Assembly (NCBI RefSeq): GCF_021531495.1
Contig: NZ_JADYTY010000007.1
Span: 1 to 64,000 of the forward strand
DNA length: 64,000 bases
DNA from: Anaerovibrio lipolyticus
Lineage (GTDB): Bacteria > Bacillota > Negativicutes > Selenomonadales > Selenomonadaceae
Direction: 5' to 3'
Shown here one piece after another: positions 6,968-15,702 of the stretch. Numbering within the stretch: the stretch's first letter is position 1; each line of letters opens with the position of its first letter. A program made the position numbers and the translations under genes. Below the pieces are notes generated by a model, which was not told the origin of the DNA, searched no databases, and saw nothing but the letters and a program-made list of their open reading frames with translations.

Positions 6968-8425
6968 CTACCAATACCTTTCTCTCAATCCTGTCCAAGC
7001 TCCATGAGCCAGAAGCAGGAAGGTAAAAATATTTATCTTGCCAATAATCATAAGCAAACTACAATATAGCTTGGCCCAATCCGGCAGTATCCGAACCTCC
7101 TGAGCATCAAGATGAAACATCATCATTGGCCCAGAACTGGTAAGACAAGCAATGGTCATATCCATAGTCTGCTGCATATTCAATCCCGTCAAGGACAAAA
7201 CCAGCAAAGAAAACAGCATACACAGGAAAAACATAAAGAAATACCCCAGAATACGCTCAATAATCTTCTGAGGCACTGTCCGCCCATCAATAACAATATG
7301 GACTACCATATTAGGATGCAAAGTACGCTTCATTTCAGCCAAAGAGCTTTTCAACAGCACCTGCAGGCGAAATATTTTGAAACCTCCGGAAATCGAGCCC
7401 ATGCAGCCACCAATCAATGCAATACACATCAAAAAGAATTTGTCTACATCATCCCAATGATACATATTCTCTGCCATAATACCATTGGTACAGCCAAAGG
7501 AAACCACATGAAACAGGGAATTGCTCACCGCATCTGGCAAGCTGTAAAATCCACCCAAATATAGATGCAAGGCTATAATCCCTGTAAAGGCTGCCACCAT
7601 CAGGCCAAAAAGCCGCATCTCGCTATTTTTCCAAGTGTGGATTACAAACCGCCATTCCTTGAAATCCAAGGCCTGCCAATACATAAAAACATTACAGCCA
7701 GCAGCCACGATTCCCAACAGCGCCGTAACCACCACCCAGCCACTAAAGCTAATATCGGCAGCTGGTGTATAACAGCCTCCTGTGGATATGGTCACCAGAG
7801 CCATATTAACCCCATCAAAAAATTCCAAGCCACTAAGCATATACAAAAGAAAGCCTAAAACAGTTACTAAAGTATAAATACGCAGAATTTTTACCGAGGT
7901 ACGGTTTATCCGTCGCAAAGTAATAGGTCCAGTGCGCAAGCTGCCCGGCATAATAAATGTCGTGCCAAAGCAGCCACTGGTGCCAGGCAGTACCGTACTC
8001 AACAGCAGCAGGACCATATAGCCTCCCAGCCATTGGGACAGACTGCGCCATAGGATTATCGCATCATCGGCCCTGTAAGGCAAATCCATAACACCTGTAG
8101 TGGTAAAACAGGAAATACTATCAAATATACCATTTATCAGGGTTAAATCCCCATCTAAATAATAGGGCAGCCCCCCAAAGATGGACATTATCCACCAACA
8201 CACAAAGAGAAATCCTGCTCCAGCCAAAACGCTAAGGCTTTCCTCCGGCTCCTGGCCTCGTCCTATCAAAATTACGCCTGCCAGCAGGGCTGCCAAAATA
8301 GACGCCGCAAAAGCCCCTACAGTTTGCCACATCCCATGATATAGACTATAGCAAAAAGGTATCAGCTGTAGGCCTCCACAAAGGAGAATTACTCGGCCCA
8401 TTAACAACAGAACCAGTTTATTCAT
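6968..8425 (-). CDS. TrkH-family potassium channel subunit (second copy)
   Basis: About 485 aa, related to but clearly diverged from the neighbouring TrkH. Pore loops SCFTTTGVMDLP, TISTGGCYTP, SFGCTNGIMAEN and CLTSSGPMMMF can be placed in order. The filter residues are less canonical in repeats 2 to 4 than in the downstream copy. GGCMGSISGGFKIFRL is the gate segment. An in-frame TTG at 8437 would overlap the trkA stop as TTGA. The ATG at 8425 is listed as the more ordinary start, but either could be used. It may pair with the TrkA encoded upstream, or form a mixed channel with the other TrkH. Confidence 0.88.
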   Translation of the reverse strand: MNKLVLLLMGRVILLCGGLQLIPFCYSLYHGMWQTVGAFAASILAALLAGVILIGRGQEPEESLSVLAGAGFLFVCWWIMSIFGGLPYYLDGDLTLINGIFDSISCFTTTGVMDLPYRADDAIILWRSLSQWLGGYMVLLLLSTVLPGTSGCFGTTFIMPGSLRTGPITLRRINRTSVKILRIYTLVTVLGFLLYMLSGLEFFDGVNMALVTISTGGCYTPAADISFSGWVVVTALLGIVAAGCNVFMYWQALDFKEWRFVIHTWKNSEMRLFGLMVAAFTGIIALHLYLGGFYSLPDAVSNSLFHVVSFGCTNGIMAENMYHWDDVDKFFLMCIALIGGCMGSISGGFKIFRLQVLLKSSLAEMKRTLHPNMVVHIVIDGRTVPQKIIERILGYFFMFFLCMLFSLLVLSLTGLNMQQTMDMTIACLTSSGPMMMFHLDAQEVRILPDWAKLYCSLLMIIGKINIFTFLLLAHGAWTGLRERYW

Positions 8426-8433
8426 TCTGTCAC

Positions 8434-9780
8434 TCAATCCTTTTGAAAATATTTCAATACATTTTTCGAATGCTTCATCTGAACAATAATAATAGCTCTA
8501 TCCCCAGGATTCAGCACCGTATTACCATTTGGCACAAAGGCTTCCTCATTCCGCACATAGCCACATACCAAGCATTCCCTAGGCAAAGCAGCATCCATCA
8601 GCTTTTTGCCAGCTACCTTGGCTCCCGGCTGAACCAGAACCTCGATAGCCTCTGCCTTGGCCCCCTCCAACAGGGATACGGAAACAATGCCCCCTCGCCG
8701 TACAAAGGCCAACACTTCGCTGGCTGCCAAAAAGCGTGAAGACAACACGATATCCACGCCCACCTTTTCCATTAGGTCAATATAATCATATCTATTTACC
8801 ATAACTATGGTTTTGGCCGCCCCCAGATGCCGCCCCATCAAGGCCAGCAGCAAATTCAGCTTATCGTCATCCGTCATACAGATCATAATGTCAGCATCGC
8901 TGATTCCCTCTGACTGCAGCAAATCAATATTAGTACCATCGCCATGAATAGCCATGCTGTGGCTGGACAGGGTGCCAGCAATCAAGCGGCAGCGTTCCCG
9001 GTTCATATCAAATATTTTCACCTGAACCCCTTGCTTGTCTAGAATCCTAGCGGTAAATCTGCCAGCTCGGCCAGCACCAATAATCACCGCCCGACTAATT
9101 TTTCGCGCATCACTTCTGACCAGATTCTTGCTAAAGTTAGCAATTGCGCCAGCTTCCCCCACAAAATAAGCATTATCATGAGGCAGCAAGCAATCATCAC
9201 CATGAGGAATAATCATGCGATGATCTCGGAAAATCATAGCAGCCAAAATGGATTTTGGTATATCCAGATTCTTCAAAGGGGTACCAGCTAAAGGTGAATT
9301 GCGCCGCACCTTTGTCTCAAAAAGCCGCACCCTCCCCTCAGCAAAATCCTCCACGTTAAGGGCTGCTGGCACCATGAGAATCCGATTAATCTCCATAGAG
9401 GTAATATACTCAGGGTTCAGCATCAGATCAATATCAAAATTAGCCTTGAGATAATCCTTGGCCTCAGACATAAACTGCATATCTCTGATTCTAGCCACAG
9501 TATGAGTTATGCCATGCTTCTTGGCCAGAATACAGCACACCATATTTACCTCATCACTGCCTGTAACAGCAATGAGAATATCTGCCCCCTGTACATCAGG
9601 ATTGTCCATGGTAATAGGGCTGGAACCGTTGGCCGCCATAGTCAAAACATCCAGATTCTCCTTAATGTTCTCCAGCTGCCCTTCCTCTTTGTCGATTACG
9701 ACAATATCGTATTCCTCCTGAGAGAGCAGCTCTGCTATGCTATAGCCCAGCTTGCCGGCACCGATAATTATTACCCGCAT
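8434..9780 (-). CDS. trkA: Trk potassium uptake regulatory subunit TrkA
   Basis: 448-aa cytosolic RCK protein with a duplicated architecture. The first Rossmann nucleotide site is IIIGAGKLG at residues 3-11, followed by an RCK-C domain. The second is VIIGAGRAG near residue 230, followed by a second RCK-C domain. It gates the TrkH channels in response to nucleotides. A GTG nine bases upstream is in frame, but the ATG at 9780 has GGAG at a proper distance. It is the first gene of the potassium operon and is divergent from yitT. Confidence 0.95.
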   Translation of the reverse strand: MRVIIIGAGKLGYSIAELLSQEEYDIVVIDKEEGQLENIKENLDVLTMAANGSSPITMDNPDVQGADILIAVTGSDEVNMVCCILAKKHGITHTVARIRDMQFMSEAKDYLKANFDIDLMLNPEYITSMEINRILMVPAALNVEDFAEGRVRLFETKVRRNSPLAGTPLKNLDIPKSILAAMIFRDHRMIIPHGDDCLLPHDNAYFVGEAGAIANFSKNLVRSDARKISRAVIIGAGRAGRFTARILDKQGVQVKIFDMNRERCRLIAGTLSSHSMAIHGDGTNIDLLQSEGISDADIMICMTDDDKLNLLLALMGRHLGAAKTIVMVNRYDYIDLMEKVGVDIVLSSRFLAASEVLAFVRRGGIVSVSLLEGAKAEAIEVLVQPGAKVAGKKLMDAALPRECLVCGYVRNEEAFVPNGNTVLNPGDRAIIIVQMKHSKNVLKYFQKD

Positions 9781-9916
9781 TATATTCACTCCATCTTCTC
9801 TGCATTACATACATTTCGCCTAAATTATCTTTATATATATTACACTTTTTAAGCAGGAAAAGCTATAGGCAAAAAAATTCTCAAAACATAGCAATACTGT
9901 ATACATTCTATATCAC

Positions 9917-9946
9917 TGGACAATAGCAAGGTTTTTCTTCTATAAT
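9917..9946 (+). promoter_or_regulatory. Sigma-A promoter of yitT
   Basis: TGGACA (9917-9922), an 18-base spacer and TATAAT (9941-9946), placed 37 bases before the yitT start. Confidence 0.6.
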
Positions 9947-9983
9947 AATTAGGAAGAAACTTTTTGGCCAAAGGTGGTATAGT

Positions 9984-10868
9984 ATGAAAAATAACAACAA
10001 AGTATCTCTTCTGCGCCGGCGCAAAACCGCTATGGACTGGATAAAAAAATATCTGGTTCTGATTATCGGTTCTCTGATTTACAGTGCTGGTCTGGAGATA
10101 TTTTTGGTTCCCAACAACATTATTGATGGTGGCATAGTAGGTATTTCCATTATGGCCAGCTATTTGACAGGCATTCCCTTTGGTGTCTACATGCTGGTCC
10201 TGAATCTGCCATTTCTTTATCTTGGGTACAAGCAGATTGGCAAAACCTTTGCCATTTCTACTATAATATCTATCATAGCCCTTTCTATCTTTTCTGAATT
10301 TTTGGAGCCTGTGCCCCAAATCACTCAAGACTACTTCCTAGCAGCCATCTTCGGCGGCATTATTGCCGGTGCTGGTGTAGGACTGGTTATCAGGCAGGGT
10401 GGCTCTCTGGATGGTACTGAGATTACAGCCATTATCCTAGACCGCAAAACTTCCTTCTCCGTAGGCGAGGTTGTTATGTTCTTCAACCTATTTATCTTAG
10501 GTGCTGCCGGCTTCGTTTTTGGCTGGGACAAGGCCATGTATTCCTTGGTAGCCTATTTTATCATTTCCAAAATGATTGATGTGGTATTGAAGGGCTTGGA
10601 CGAATCCTATGCTGTGATGATTGTCTCTGACGAATATGAGGAGATTGCCGATGCTCTTATGCATCGTCTAGGCCGTGGCGTAACCTATCTTCACGGACAG
10701 GGGGCATATACAGGAGACGACAAGCAGGTTCTCTACTGCGTAGTTACCAGATTGGAAGTAGTAAAGCTAAAGGAAATTGCCCTAGAAAAGGACGAAACAG
10801 CCTTTGTAACCATCAATCCAGTTCACGATATTGTGGGTGGCCGTTTCAAGAAAAAATCTATCCATTAA
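9984..10868 (+). CDS. YitT family membrane protein
   Basis: 294 aa. Five or so hydrophobic segments fill residues 20-190, starting with YLVLIIGSLIYSAGLEIFLVPNNIIDGGIVGIS, the family hallmark. The C-terminal DUF2179 cytosolic domain begins near residue 205 (SYAVMIVSDEYEEIADAL). It includes GRGVTYLHGQGAYTGDDKQVLYCVV and a closing FVTINPVHDIVGGRF. The transported or sensed substrate is not known. An AGGTGG site precedes the ATG. It is monocistronic, between its own promoter and terminator. Confidence 0.9.
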   Translation: MKNNNKVSLLRRRKTAMDWIKKYLVLIIGSLIYSAGLEIFLVPNNIIDGGIVGISIMASYLTGIPFGVYMLVLNLPFLYLGYKQIGKTFAISTIISIIALSIFSEFLEPVPQITQDYFLAAIFGGIIAGAGVGLVIRQGGSLDGTEITAIILDRKTSFSVGEVVMFFNLFILGAAGFVFGWDKAMYSLVAYFIISKMIDVVLKGLDESYAVMIVSDEYEEIADALMHRLGRGVTYLHGQGAYTGDDKQVLYCVVTRLEVVKLKEIALEKDETAFVTINPVHDIVGGRFKKKSIH

Positions 10869-10874
10869 ATACAA

Positions 10875-10909
10875 AATAGCAATCCTCACCTGAGAATTGC
10901 TATTTTTTT
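10875..10909 (+). terminator. Terminator of yitT
   Basis: AATAGCAATCCTC pairs with GAGAATTGCTATT around a 4-base loop, followed by a T-run, directly after the yitT stop. Confidence 0.85.
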
Positions 10910-11030
10910 AATTGGTTTCTTCTTATTTACATATTTAAAAACCTATGTTAAAATAAAAATGAACTTTCGTTAAAATTTTCTATTATTCTTGCAGTTTCGT
11001 TAGCCTTATTAATTTATTTTCACAAATACC

Positions 11031-11059
11031 TTGACTTTTTTCCTATTTTTCTCTCATAA
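11031..11059 (+). promoter_or_regulatory. Promoter of the SorC-type regulator
   Basis: TTGACT (11031-11036), a 17-base spacer and TCATAA (11054-11059). The -10 box is only fair, but the position 54 bases before the start codon fits. Confidence 0.5.
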
Positions 11060-11113
11060 TAAATATGCGAATATTGTCAACGTAAACAATAACGGATTCT
11101 AGGGGGACATCAT

Positions 11114-12052
11114 ATGTACCGAGATAAAGACAAATTGGCCATCAATGTGGCCAAATTATATTACCGTTCAGATTTTAGCCAACAGAAAATAGCCCAGGAA
11201 TTGGGCGTATCCAGGCCTTCTATTTCTCGCCTGCTTCAGTATGCCAAGGATAAGGGCTATGTCAACATCCAGATTGTAGATCCTGTAGAGGATATGAGTA
11301 TTATGGAGCAGCGCCTCAAGGACAAGCTTCATCTCAAGGATGTAAAAATCGCCTCATCTACCATCAATGATGAGGAAGAAATCAAAAAATATATCTCCAT
11401 TGCTGCTGCCCAGTATCTGGATGGCATTATTAAAGATGGGGATATTATTGGTGTGGGCTGGGGTACGACCCTGTACAATATGTCTCAAGCTTTAATTTCT
11501 CGTTCTATAAAGGGATCTCAGGTAGTACAACTGGAGGGTGGCTTAAGCAATTCCGAATGGAACAATTACTCACGGGAGATTTTAGAGAATTTTGCGAATA
11601 ATTTTAATACTGTAGCCCAGTATCTTCCTTTGCCAGTTATTTTTGATAACAAAGCTACTAAGGAGCAGGTGGACAAGGATAGATATATCAAACGGATACT
11701 GGAGCTGGGCCGTCATGCCAATATTGCCCTGTTCAGCGTAGGTACAGTGCGTCCTAATGCCCTGTTCTTCCGCCTTGGCTATACCGACATTCAGGAGCAG
11801 GAAAAGATCCAGCGAACTTCCGCAGGTGATATTTGCTCCCGATTCTTTGATGTAGAGGGCAGAGTCTGCAATAGAGATTTGGATGAACGCACAGTAGGCA
11901 TTACTCTGAGTGAGCTGCGGGACAAGGAATACAGCATTATGATTTCCGGTGGTGAAGGCAAAATCAATGCCATTAAGGCCGCCCTAAGGGGACGTTATGC
12001 CAATGTATTAATCACAGACCAGTTTACAGGCAAGGCTCTGCTGGAAGATTAA
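11114..12052 (+). CDS. SorC/DeoR-type sugar-binding transcriptional regulator
   Basis: 312 aa. The N-terminal helix-turn-helix lies around residues 20-42 (DFSQQKIAQELGVSRPSISR), followed by a linker. The SorC C-terminal effector domain is seen in IIGVGWGTTLYNM near residue 115, VQLEGGL near 138, LFSVGTVRP near 203 and the late ISGGEGKINAIKAAL. Family members are tetrameric and bind phosphorylated sugars or deoxyribonucleotides. The protein is close in layout to Bacillus DeoR, but no target operon is adjacent, so its regulon cannot be read from context. Confidence 0.88.
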   Translation: MYRDKDKLAINVAKLYYRSDFSQQKIAQELGVSRPSISRLLQYAKDKGYVNIQIVDPVEDMSIMEQRLKDKLHLKDVKIASSTINDEEEIKKYISIAAAQYLDGIIKDGDIIGVGWGTTLYNMSQALISRSIKGSQVVQLEGGLSNSEWNNYSREILENFANNFNTVAQYLPLPVIFDNKATKEQVDKDRYIKRILELGRHANIALFSVGTVRPNALFFRLGYTDIQEQEKIQRTSAGDICSRFFDVEGRVCNRDLDERTVGITLSELRDKEYSIMISGGEGKINAIKAALRGRYANVLITDQFTGKALLED

Positions 12053-12069
12053 TTAGCAAAGAGCAAAAC

Positions 12070-12142
12070 CGTCTTAGTTATGGTACTAATTCATAGGTAT
12101 AAATTTACTTATGAAATTTTCCCATAACTAAGGCGTTTTTTT
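12070..12142 (+). terminator. Terminator of the SorC-type regulator
   Basis: CGTCTTAGTTATGG (12070-12083) is fully complementary to CCATAACTAAGGCG (12122-12135) apart from one wobble, followed by seven Ts. The 38-base loop is AT-rich. The roughly 130 bases between this and the opposing ddh terminator hold only one further weak hairpin (about 12199-12240) and no gene. Confidence 0.8.
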
Positions 12143-12270
12143 ATGCCCAAATATAAATATTGGAAAATTAGCCAGATTTAGGGCCAAATATATGCCTCAA
12201 AAAGTGGTTGAAGTTTTCAATTATATTTAAAACCACCTTTGTCCTCCATTTATATCTAATTAATCACACA

Positions 12271-12351
12271 AAAAAACTGCCCCATAGGCAAAGATAATCA
12301 GCAAAATTCAACATAATCCGCTTTTATCTTTATTTTCCCTATGGGACAGTT
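12271..12351 (-). terminator. Terminator of ddh
   Basis: On the minus strand, AACTGTCCCATAGG and CCTATGGGGCAGTT form a long stem followed by a T-run. The internal segment is also partly self-complementary. It faces the regulator's terminator, so this is a convergent gene junction. Confidence 0.8.
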
Positions 12352-12370
12352 CTAAGTTTTTATTGCGTTA

Positions 12371-13351
12371 TTACAGCATATGAGCTCTCAGCTCTTCACC
12401 GCTTAATGGAGACAGATAGGCTGGGGCAATATCAAATACAGTCTTACAGCCATTAGTACCTTCCTGATGGAGACGATTTACAGCCCGTGCATAGGCCAGA
12501 ATTACAGAGGAAGTAAATTCTGGATTAGAATCCAGCTTCAAGCTATATTCAATAACATGCTTGTGCTCACCATTAAAGCCTGTTGCACCAGTACGGAATA
12601 CAAAACCGCCATGAGGAATACCGCTATGGTTAGCCTTAAGCTCCTCCTCACTGATAAAATGTACGGTAGTATCATAGTCAGAGAAATAATTTGGCATATT
12701 CTTAATATCTGCTTCAATCTGAGCCAGATCTGCCCCTTCCTCAGCTACCACAAAGCACTCCCGCACATGCTTCTGACGAGTAGTCAGCTCTGGGTTCTCA
12801 CCGTTTCGTACAGACTTCAGGGCAGCTTCTACAGGAATGGTGTACTGCTTGCCATCCTTAACACCTTTAACCCGGCGAATAGCATCAGAATGTCCCTGGC
12901 TAACCCCCTTGCCCCAGAAGGTATAATCATTACCCTGTGGCAAAACGGCATTGGCATAGAGACGATTCAGAGAAAACATACCTGGGTCCCAGCCACAGGA
13001 AATCAAAGCAGTATGACCGCTTGCCTGGGCAGCCTTATCTACATTGGCAAAATGCTCTGGAATACGGGCATGAGTGTCAAAACTATCAATTACATTAAAG
13101 TATTTAGCCAGCTCTGGAGTCTGTTTTGGCAAATCTGTAGCGCTGCCGCCGCAAAGTACCAATACATCAATCTCATCAGCATGATTAGCAGCCTCAGCAG
13201 CAGGATATACCTTAACCCCTTCAGTCTGCAGCTTTACAGTCTCAGGATTGCGGCGGGTAAAAACAGCTACCAGCTCCATATCATCGTTCTGACGTACAGC
13301 AGCCTCTACGCCACGGCCCAAATTACCATAACCATAAATACCAATTCTCAT
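12371..13351 (-). CDS. ddh: meso-diaminopimelate D-dehydrogenase
   Basis: 326 aa, the normal size. It is an NADPH-dependent enzyme that makes meso-diaminopimelate directly from tetrahydrodipicolinate, feeding peptidoglycan and lysine synthesis. The N-terminal nucleotide site GIYGYGNLGRG is at residues 3-13. Later family blocks are DVLVLCGGSATDLP, the DSFDTHARIPEH stretch, SCGWDPGMFSLNR and the HGGFVFRTGATGFNGEHKH substrate region. An AAGGAAG site precedes the ATG. It is a single gene with a clear terminator. Confidence 0.96.
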   Translation of the reverse strand: MRIGIYGYGNLGRGVEAAVRQNDDMELVAVFTRRNPETVKLQTEGVKVYPAAEAANHADEIDVLVLCGGSATDLPKQTPELAKYFNVIDSFDTHARIPEHFANVDKAAQASGHTALISCGWDPGMFSLNRLYANAVLPQGNDYTFWGKGVSQGHSDAIRRVKGVKDGKQYTIPVEAALKSVRNGENPELTTRQKHVRECFVVAEEGADLAQIEADIKNMPNYFSDYDTTVHFISEEELKANHSGIPHGGFVFRTGATGFNGEHKHVIEYSLKLDSNPEFTSSVILAYARAVNRLHQEGTNGCKTVFDIAPAYLSPLSGEELRAHML

Positions 13352-13514
13352 AATCTATTCTTCCTTTCACAGCATATACCACCCCTAGATGATATACATA
13401 TAATGGTATAGTTAGGTGTAAATATATAACGATATTTACATAGATAATAATAACACAAAATTCCCATATTGGGTATATATTTATAGAGTATACAATGTAC
13501 AGTGAAAATTTTTG

Positions 13515-13543
13515 TTGCACCTAATGAGGGAATTTTATATGCT
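13515..13543 (+). promoter_or_regulatory. Promoter of glycerate kinase
   Basis: TTGCAC (13515-13520), a 17-base spacer and TATGCT (13538-13543). The roughly 70-base leader before the ATG contains a short purine-rich segment but no recognised switch. Confidence 0.45.
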
Positions 13544-13619
13544 GTAATTAACATACTCCCTTCAATTAATACTTGAGGGGATGGATATCGAACAAAATAC
13601 TCTAAAAAGGAGGTACATT

Positions 13620-14759
13620 ATGAACATCGTTATCGCCATAGATTCCTTCAAGGGCAGTATTTCCTCCATTGAGGCTGGCAATACCGTCAGAGAAGCTATT
13701 TTAGCCCGTTATCCCCAGGAGCAGGTACAGGTATTCCCGCTAGCAGATGGTGGTGAGGGCACAGTAGATGCTCTTACTCAGGGACTAGGTGGCTCCATTG
13801 TGCCGGTTAAAGTCACAGGACCTTTGGGAAAGCCTGTGAAAAGCCGTTATGGCTATATTCCTGTCTTGGAAGCAGCTGTAATTGAAATGGCTGATGCCTC
13901 TGGACTAACCTTAGTACCTGTAGAGAAACGCAATCCTCTTTATACCACCACTTATGGTCTAGGAGAACTTATACTGACGGCCATTGACAATGGCTGTCGA
14001 CACTTTATTATTGGCATTGGAGGCAGTGCCACCAATGATGCAGGGTTAGGTATGCTTACTGCTTTAGGCTATAAATTTTATCAGGAAGATGGTAGCCCCT
14101 GCGATGTATATGGCAAAAATCTTCAGGATGTTGTCCGTATTGACACCACCTCCTGCCATCCACTACTAAAGGAATGCCAATTTGAAATCGCCTGTGATGT
14201 TACCAATCCTCTCTGTGGCCCCCAGGGTTGCTCGGCTATCTACGGCCCTCAAAAAGGTGCTACTCCAGAAATTATCCAGAGAATGGACAAGGATATTGCC
14301 GCTTTTGCTGATTTAGCCGAAAAGGCTACAGGCATAAAAGGAGACAAACTTCCCGGTGCAGGAGCTGCTGGTGGCCTTGGTTTTGCCTTTTACACCTTCC
14401 TCCAAGGTACATTAACTCCTGGCATTGAACTGGTACTAAAATCCATCAAAATTAAACAGGCATTGGAAACAGCTGATATTTTGATTACCGGTGAAGGACG
14501 CATGGATGGACAGACAGCCATGGGAAAAGCACCTGTAGGCATTGCGCAGTTAGCCAAGAAAGCAAATCCTCAATGTCGTACTATTGGCCTCTGTGGCTGT
14601 GCCACCCATGATGCAGAGCCTGTTAATAAACATGGCATTGATGCCTATTTCCCTATCCTTCATGCCCCCATGTCTGTTGAGGAAGCTATGGAAGCCCATA
14701 TCACTAAGCAAAATCTCACTCAAACTATCCAGCAGATTATGAATTTGCTACATTGGTAA
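13620..14759 (+). CDS. Glycerate kinase (type 2, GarK/GlxK family)
   Basis: 379 aa. It phosphorylates glycerate, giving 2- or 3-phosphoglycerate. Family blocks are IAIDSFKGSISS at residues 4-15, PLADGGEGTVDAL near 45, GIGGSATNDAGLGML near 135, the GAGAAGGLGF stretch near 255 and the ITGEGRMDGQTAMGK substrate loop near 290. The frame is open 13 codons further upstream, but AAAGGAGG directly before the ATG at 13620 fixes the start. No terminator follows; the structured element at 14761 begins one base after the stop codon, so an original terminator may have been displaced. Confidence 0.93.
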   Translation: MNIVIAIDSFKGSISSIEAGNTVREAILARYPQEQVQVFPLADGGEGTVDALTQGLGGSIVPVKVTGPLGKPVKSRYGYIPVLEAAVIEMADASGLTLVPVEKRNPLYTTTYGLGELILTAIDNGCRHFIIGIGGSATNDAGLGMLTALGYKFYQEDGSPCDVYGKNLQDVVRIDTTSCHPLLKECQFEIACDVTNPLCGPQGCSAIYGPQKGATPEIIQRMDKDIAAFADLAEKATGIKGDKLPGAGAAGGLGFAFYTFLQGTLTPGIELVLKSIKIKQALETADILITGEGRMDGQTAMGKAPVGIAQLAKKANPQCRTIGLCGCATHDAEPVNKHGIDAYFPILHAPMSVEEAMEAHITKQNLTQTIQQIMNLLHW

Positions 14760-15170
14760 TTTCTGATTTGCCGAATTGCCTATCTACTCAAATATTGTAA
14801 CTGAAAGTCCTTATGTCAGTGGATTCTCGAAATACAGCCTGCGGTCATAACGACTTTTGCTCTGTCCGACTTAATGGCCCTACCTGAGGGTTTATCCTTA
14901 CGCACAAATACCGCTTGTCGCTGAGCCAATTCACAGAGGCCGTAATGATAGAGAGTGCCACCGGGCCACTTTTGCTACGCAAAAGCAAGAGTCTCCCGAC
15001 GCAAAAGTGTCATGCCCCTCCGGCTGTTGTCGAATCATCGTGATTTTTCGATTATATCTACATAACCACAGCCGAGATAGTCTGAACTAAATATCGCTCG
15101 TCGCGGAATAAAGTGACACAGCGGTCTCTTTATTCCGGGCAATATGTCGCTGGCATATTGCCCGCTCCTA

Positions 15171-15240
15171 GCTAAGCCTAGCGGATGCTAAATTCCTTCT
15201 GCGCCTTACGGCTTGAACTCATTAAGCACCGAGGCTTAGC
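15171..15240 (+). other. Motif hairpin in the left half of the element
   Basis: GCTAAGCC (15171-15178) pairs with GGCTTAGC (15233-15240). Inside, GCCTAGCGGATGCT faces AGCACCGAGGC. Pairing works if AG after GCCT is a 2-nt bulge and one A is unpaired. The same motif occurs at 15346-15511 (minus strand) and 62922-63079 with different but still complementary bases. Confidence 0.6.
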
Positions 15241-15345
15241 AAGGGTTTTCTTAGGGTACTATCATCTGCTGTTCCATTTCAGTAAATACGTCAAAATTAC
15301 GAATAGTGCCAAAGCAGAAAGACGCAATGAATACACAAAATAGAA

Positions 15346-15511
15346 GGCATGACATATACCCTTAACAGGTATATCGATGTGCCTCGCTTCTTAACGAATT
15401 TAAGCCATGAAAAGATGAACATCGTGAAGCTTTTCATGCGATTAAATGAGTTTAGCAGCGTGAGGCACATCAATATAGCGCGAGCGTGCCTGTAAGGATA
15501 TATGCCATGCC
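15346..15511 (-). ncRNA. Candidate structured RNA, 166-nt nested hairpin
   Basis: The outer stem pairs 15346-15369 with 15489-15511 (about 22 of 24). A second stem pairs TATATCGATGT (15370-15381) with ACATCAATATA (15467-15477), and an apical stem is built on CATGAAAAG/CTTTTCATG. Read on the minus strand, the unit has a conserved unpaired segment CACGCTCGCGC after CAGG and a 2-nt bulge after GCCT. The mismatches that remain are mostly G-U on this strand, which favours an RNA read in this direction. Whether it is transcribed is unknown. Confidence 0.5.
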
Positions 15512-15648
15512 TACGAGAAGTGTATAGATAATTGATGTATTTGGCAAATCAGAATTTGTAGAGCTAAATTGGATATTTACTATCTCAGCTGTGGCTGTAG
15601 AGGATAGTAAAAGCAGAGTGAATATTCTAACTGAAAGGTATGGGTTTT

Positions 15649-15677
15649 TTGACATAATTTCCTCCTTTTTCTATAAT
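15649..15677 (+). promoter_or_regulatory. Consensus sigma-A promoter of the DUF554 gene
   Basis: A perfect TTGACA (15649-15654), a 17-base spacer and a perfect TATAAT (15672-15677). Transcription would start about 19 bases before the ATG. Confidence 0.85.
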
Positions 15678-15702
15678 AATTAATGGAAAAGGGGGAGAAT
15701 AC

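Larger units (their letters stand above)
14761..15554. mobile_element. 794-bp non-coding structured element with terminal inverted repeats
   Basis: The ends are TTCTGATTTGCCGAAT (14761-14776) and its inverse ATTTGGCAAATCAGAA (15539-15554), with 15 of 16 positions complementary. The interior has no credible protein frame but is full of hairpins: 14967-15009 (CACTTTTGC/GCAAAAGTG), 15104-15137, 15137-15163, 15171-15240 and 15346-15511. The right half on the minus strand matches the unit at 62888-63116, including a 31/31 identical block at 15306-15336. The left half carries the same hairpin motif in the opposite orientation, so the element looks like two related units facing each other. No target-site duplication is evident and no transposase is present in the window. 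It fills the gap between glycerate kinase and the DUF554 gene. Confidence 0.7.

Noticed and set aside
14761-15554. CRISPR array or insertion sequence
   Set aside because: There are no regularly spaced direct repeats, no transposase frame and no target duplication. The structure is inverted repeats and nested hairpins.
15470-15655. A 61-codon minus-strand frame at the right end of the first element
   Set aside because: It spans the element terminus and the DUF554 promoter region, with no ribosome-binding site and no conservation in the second copy.
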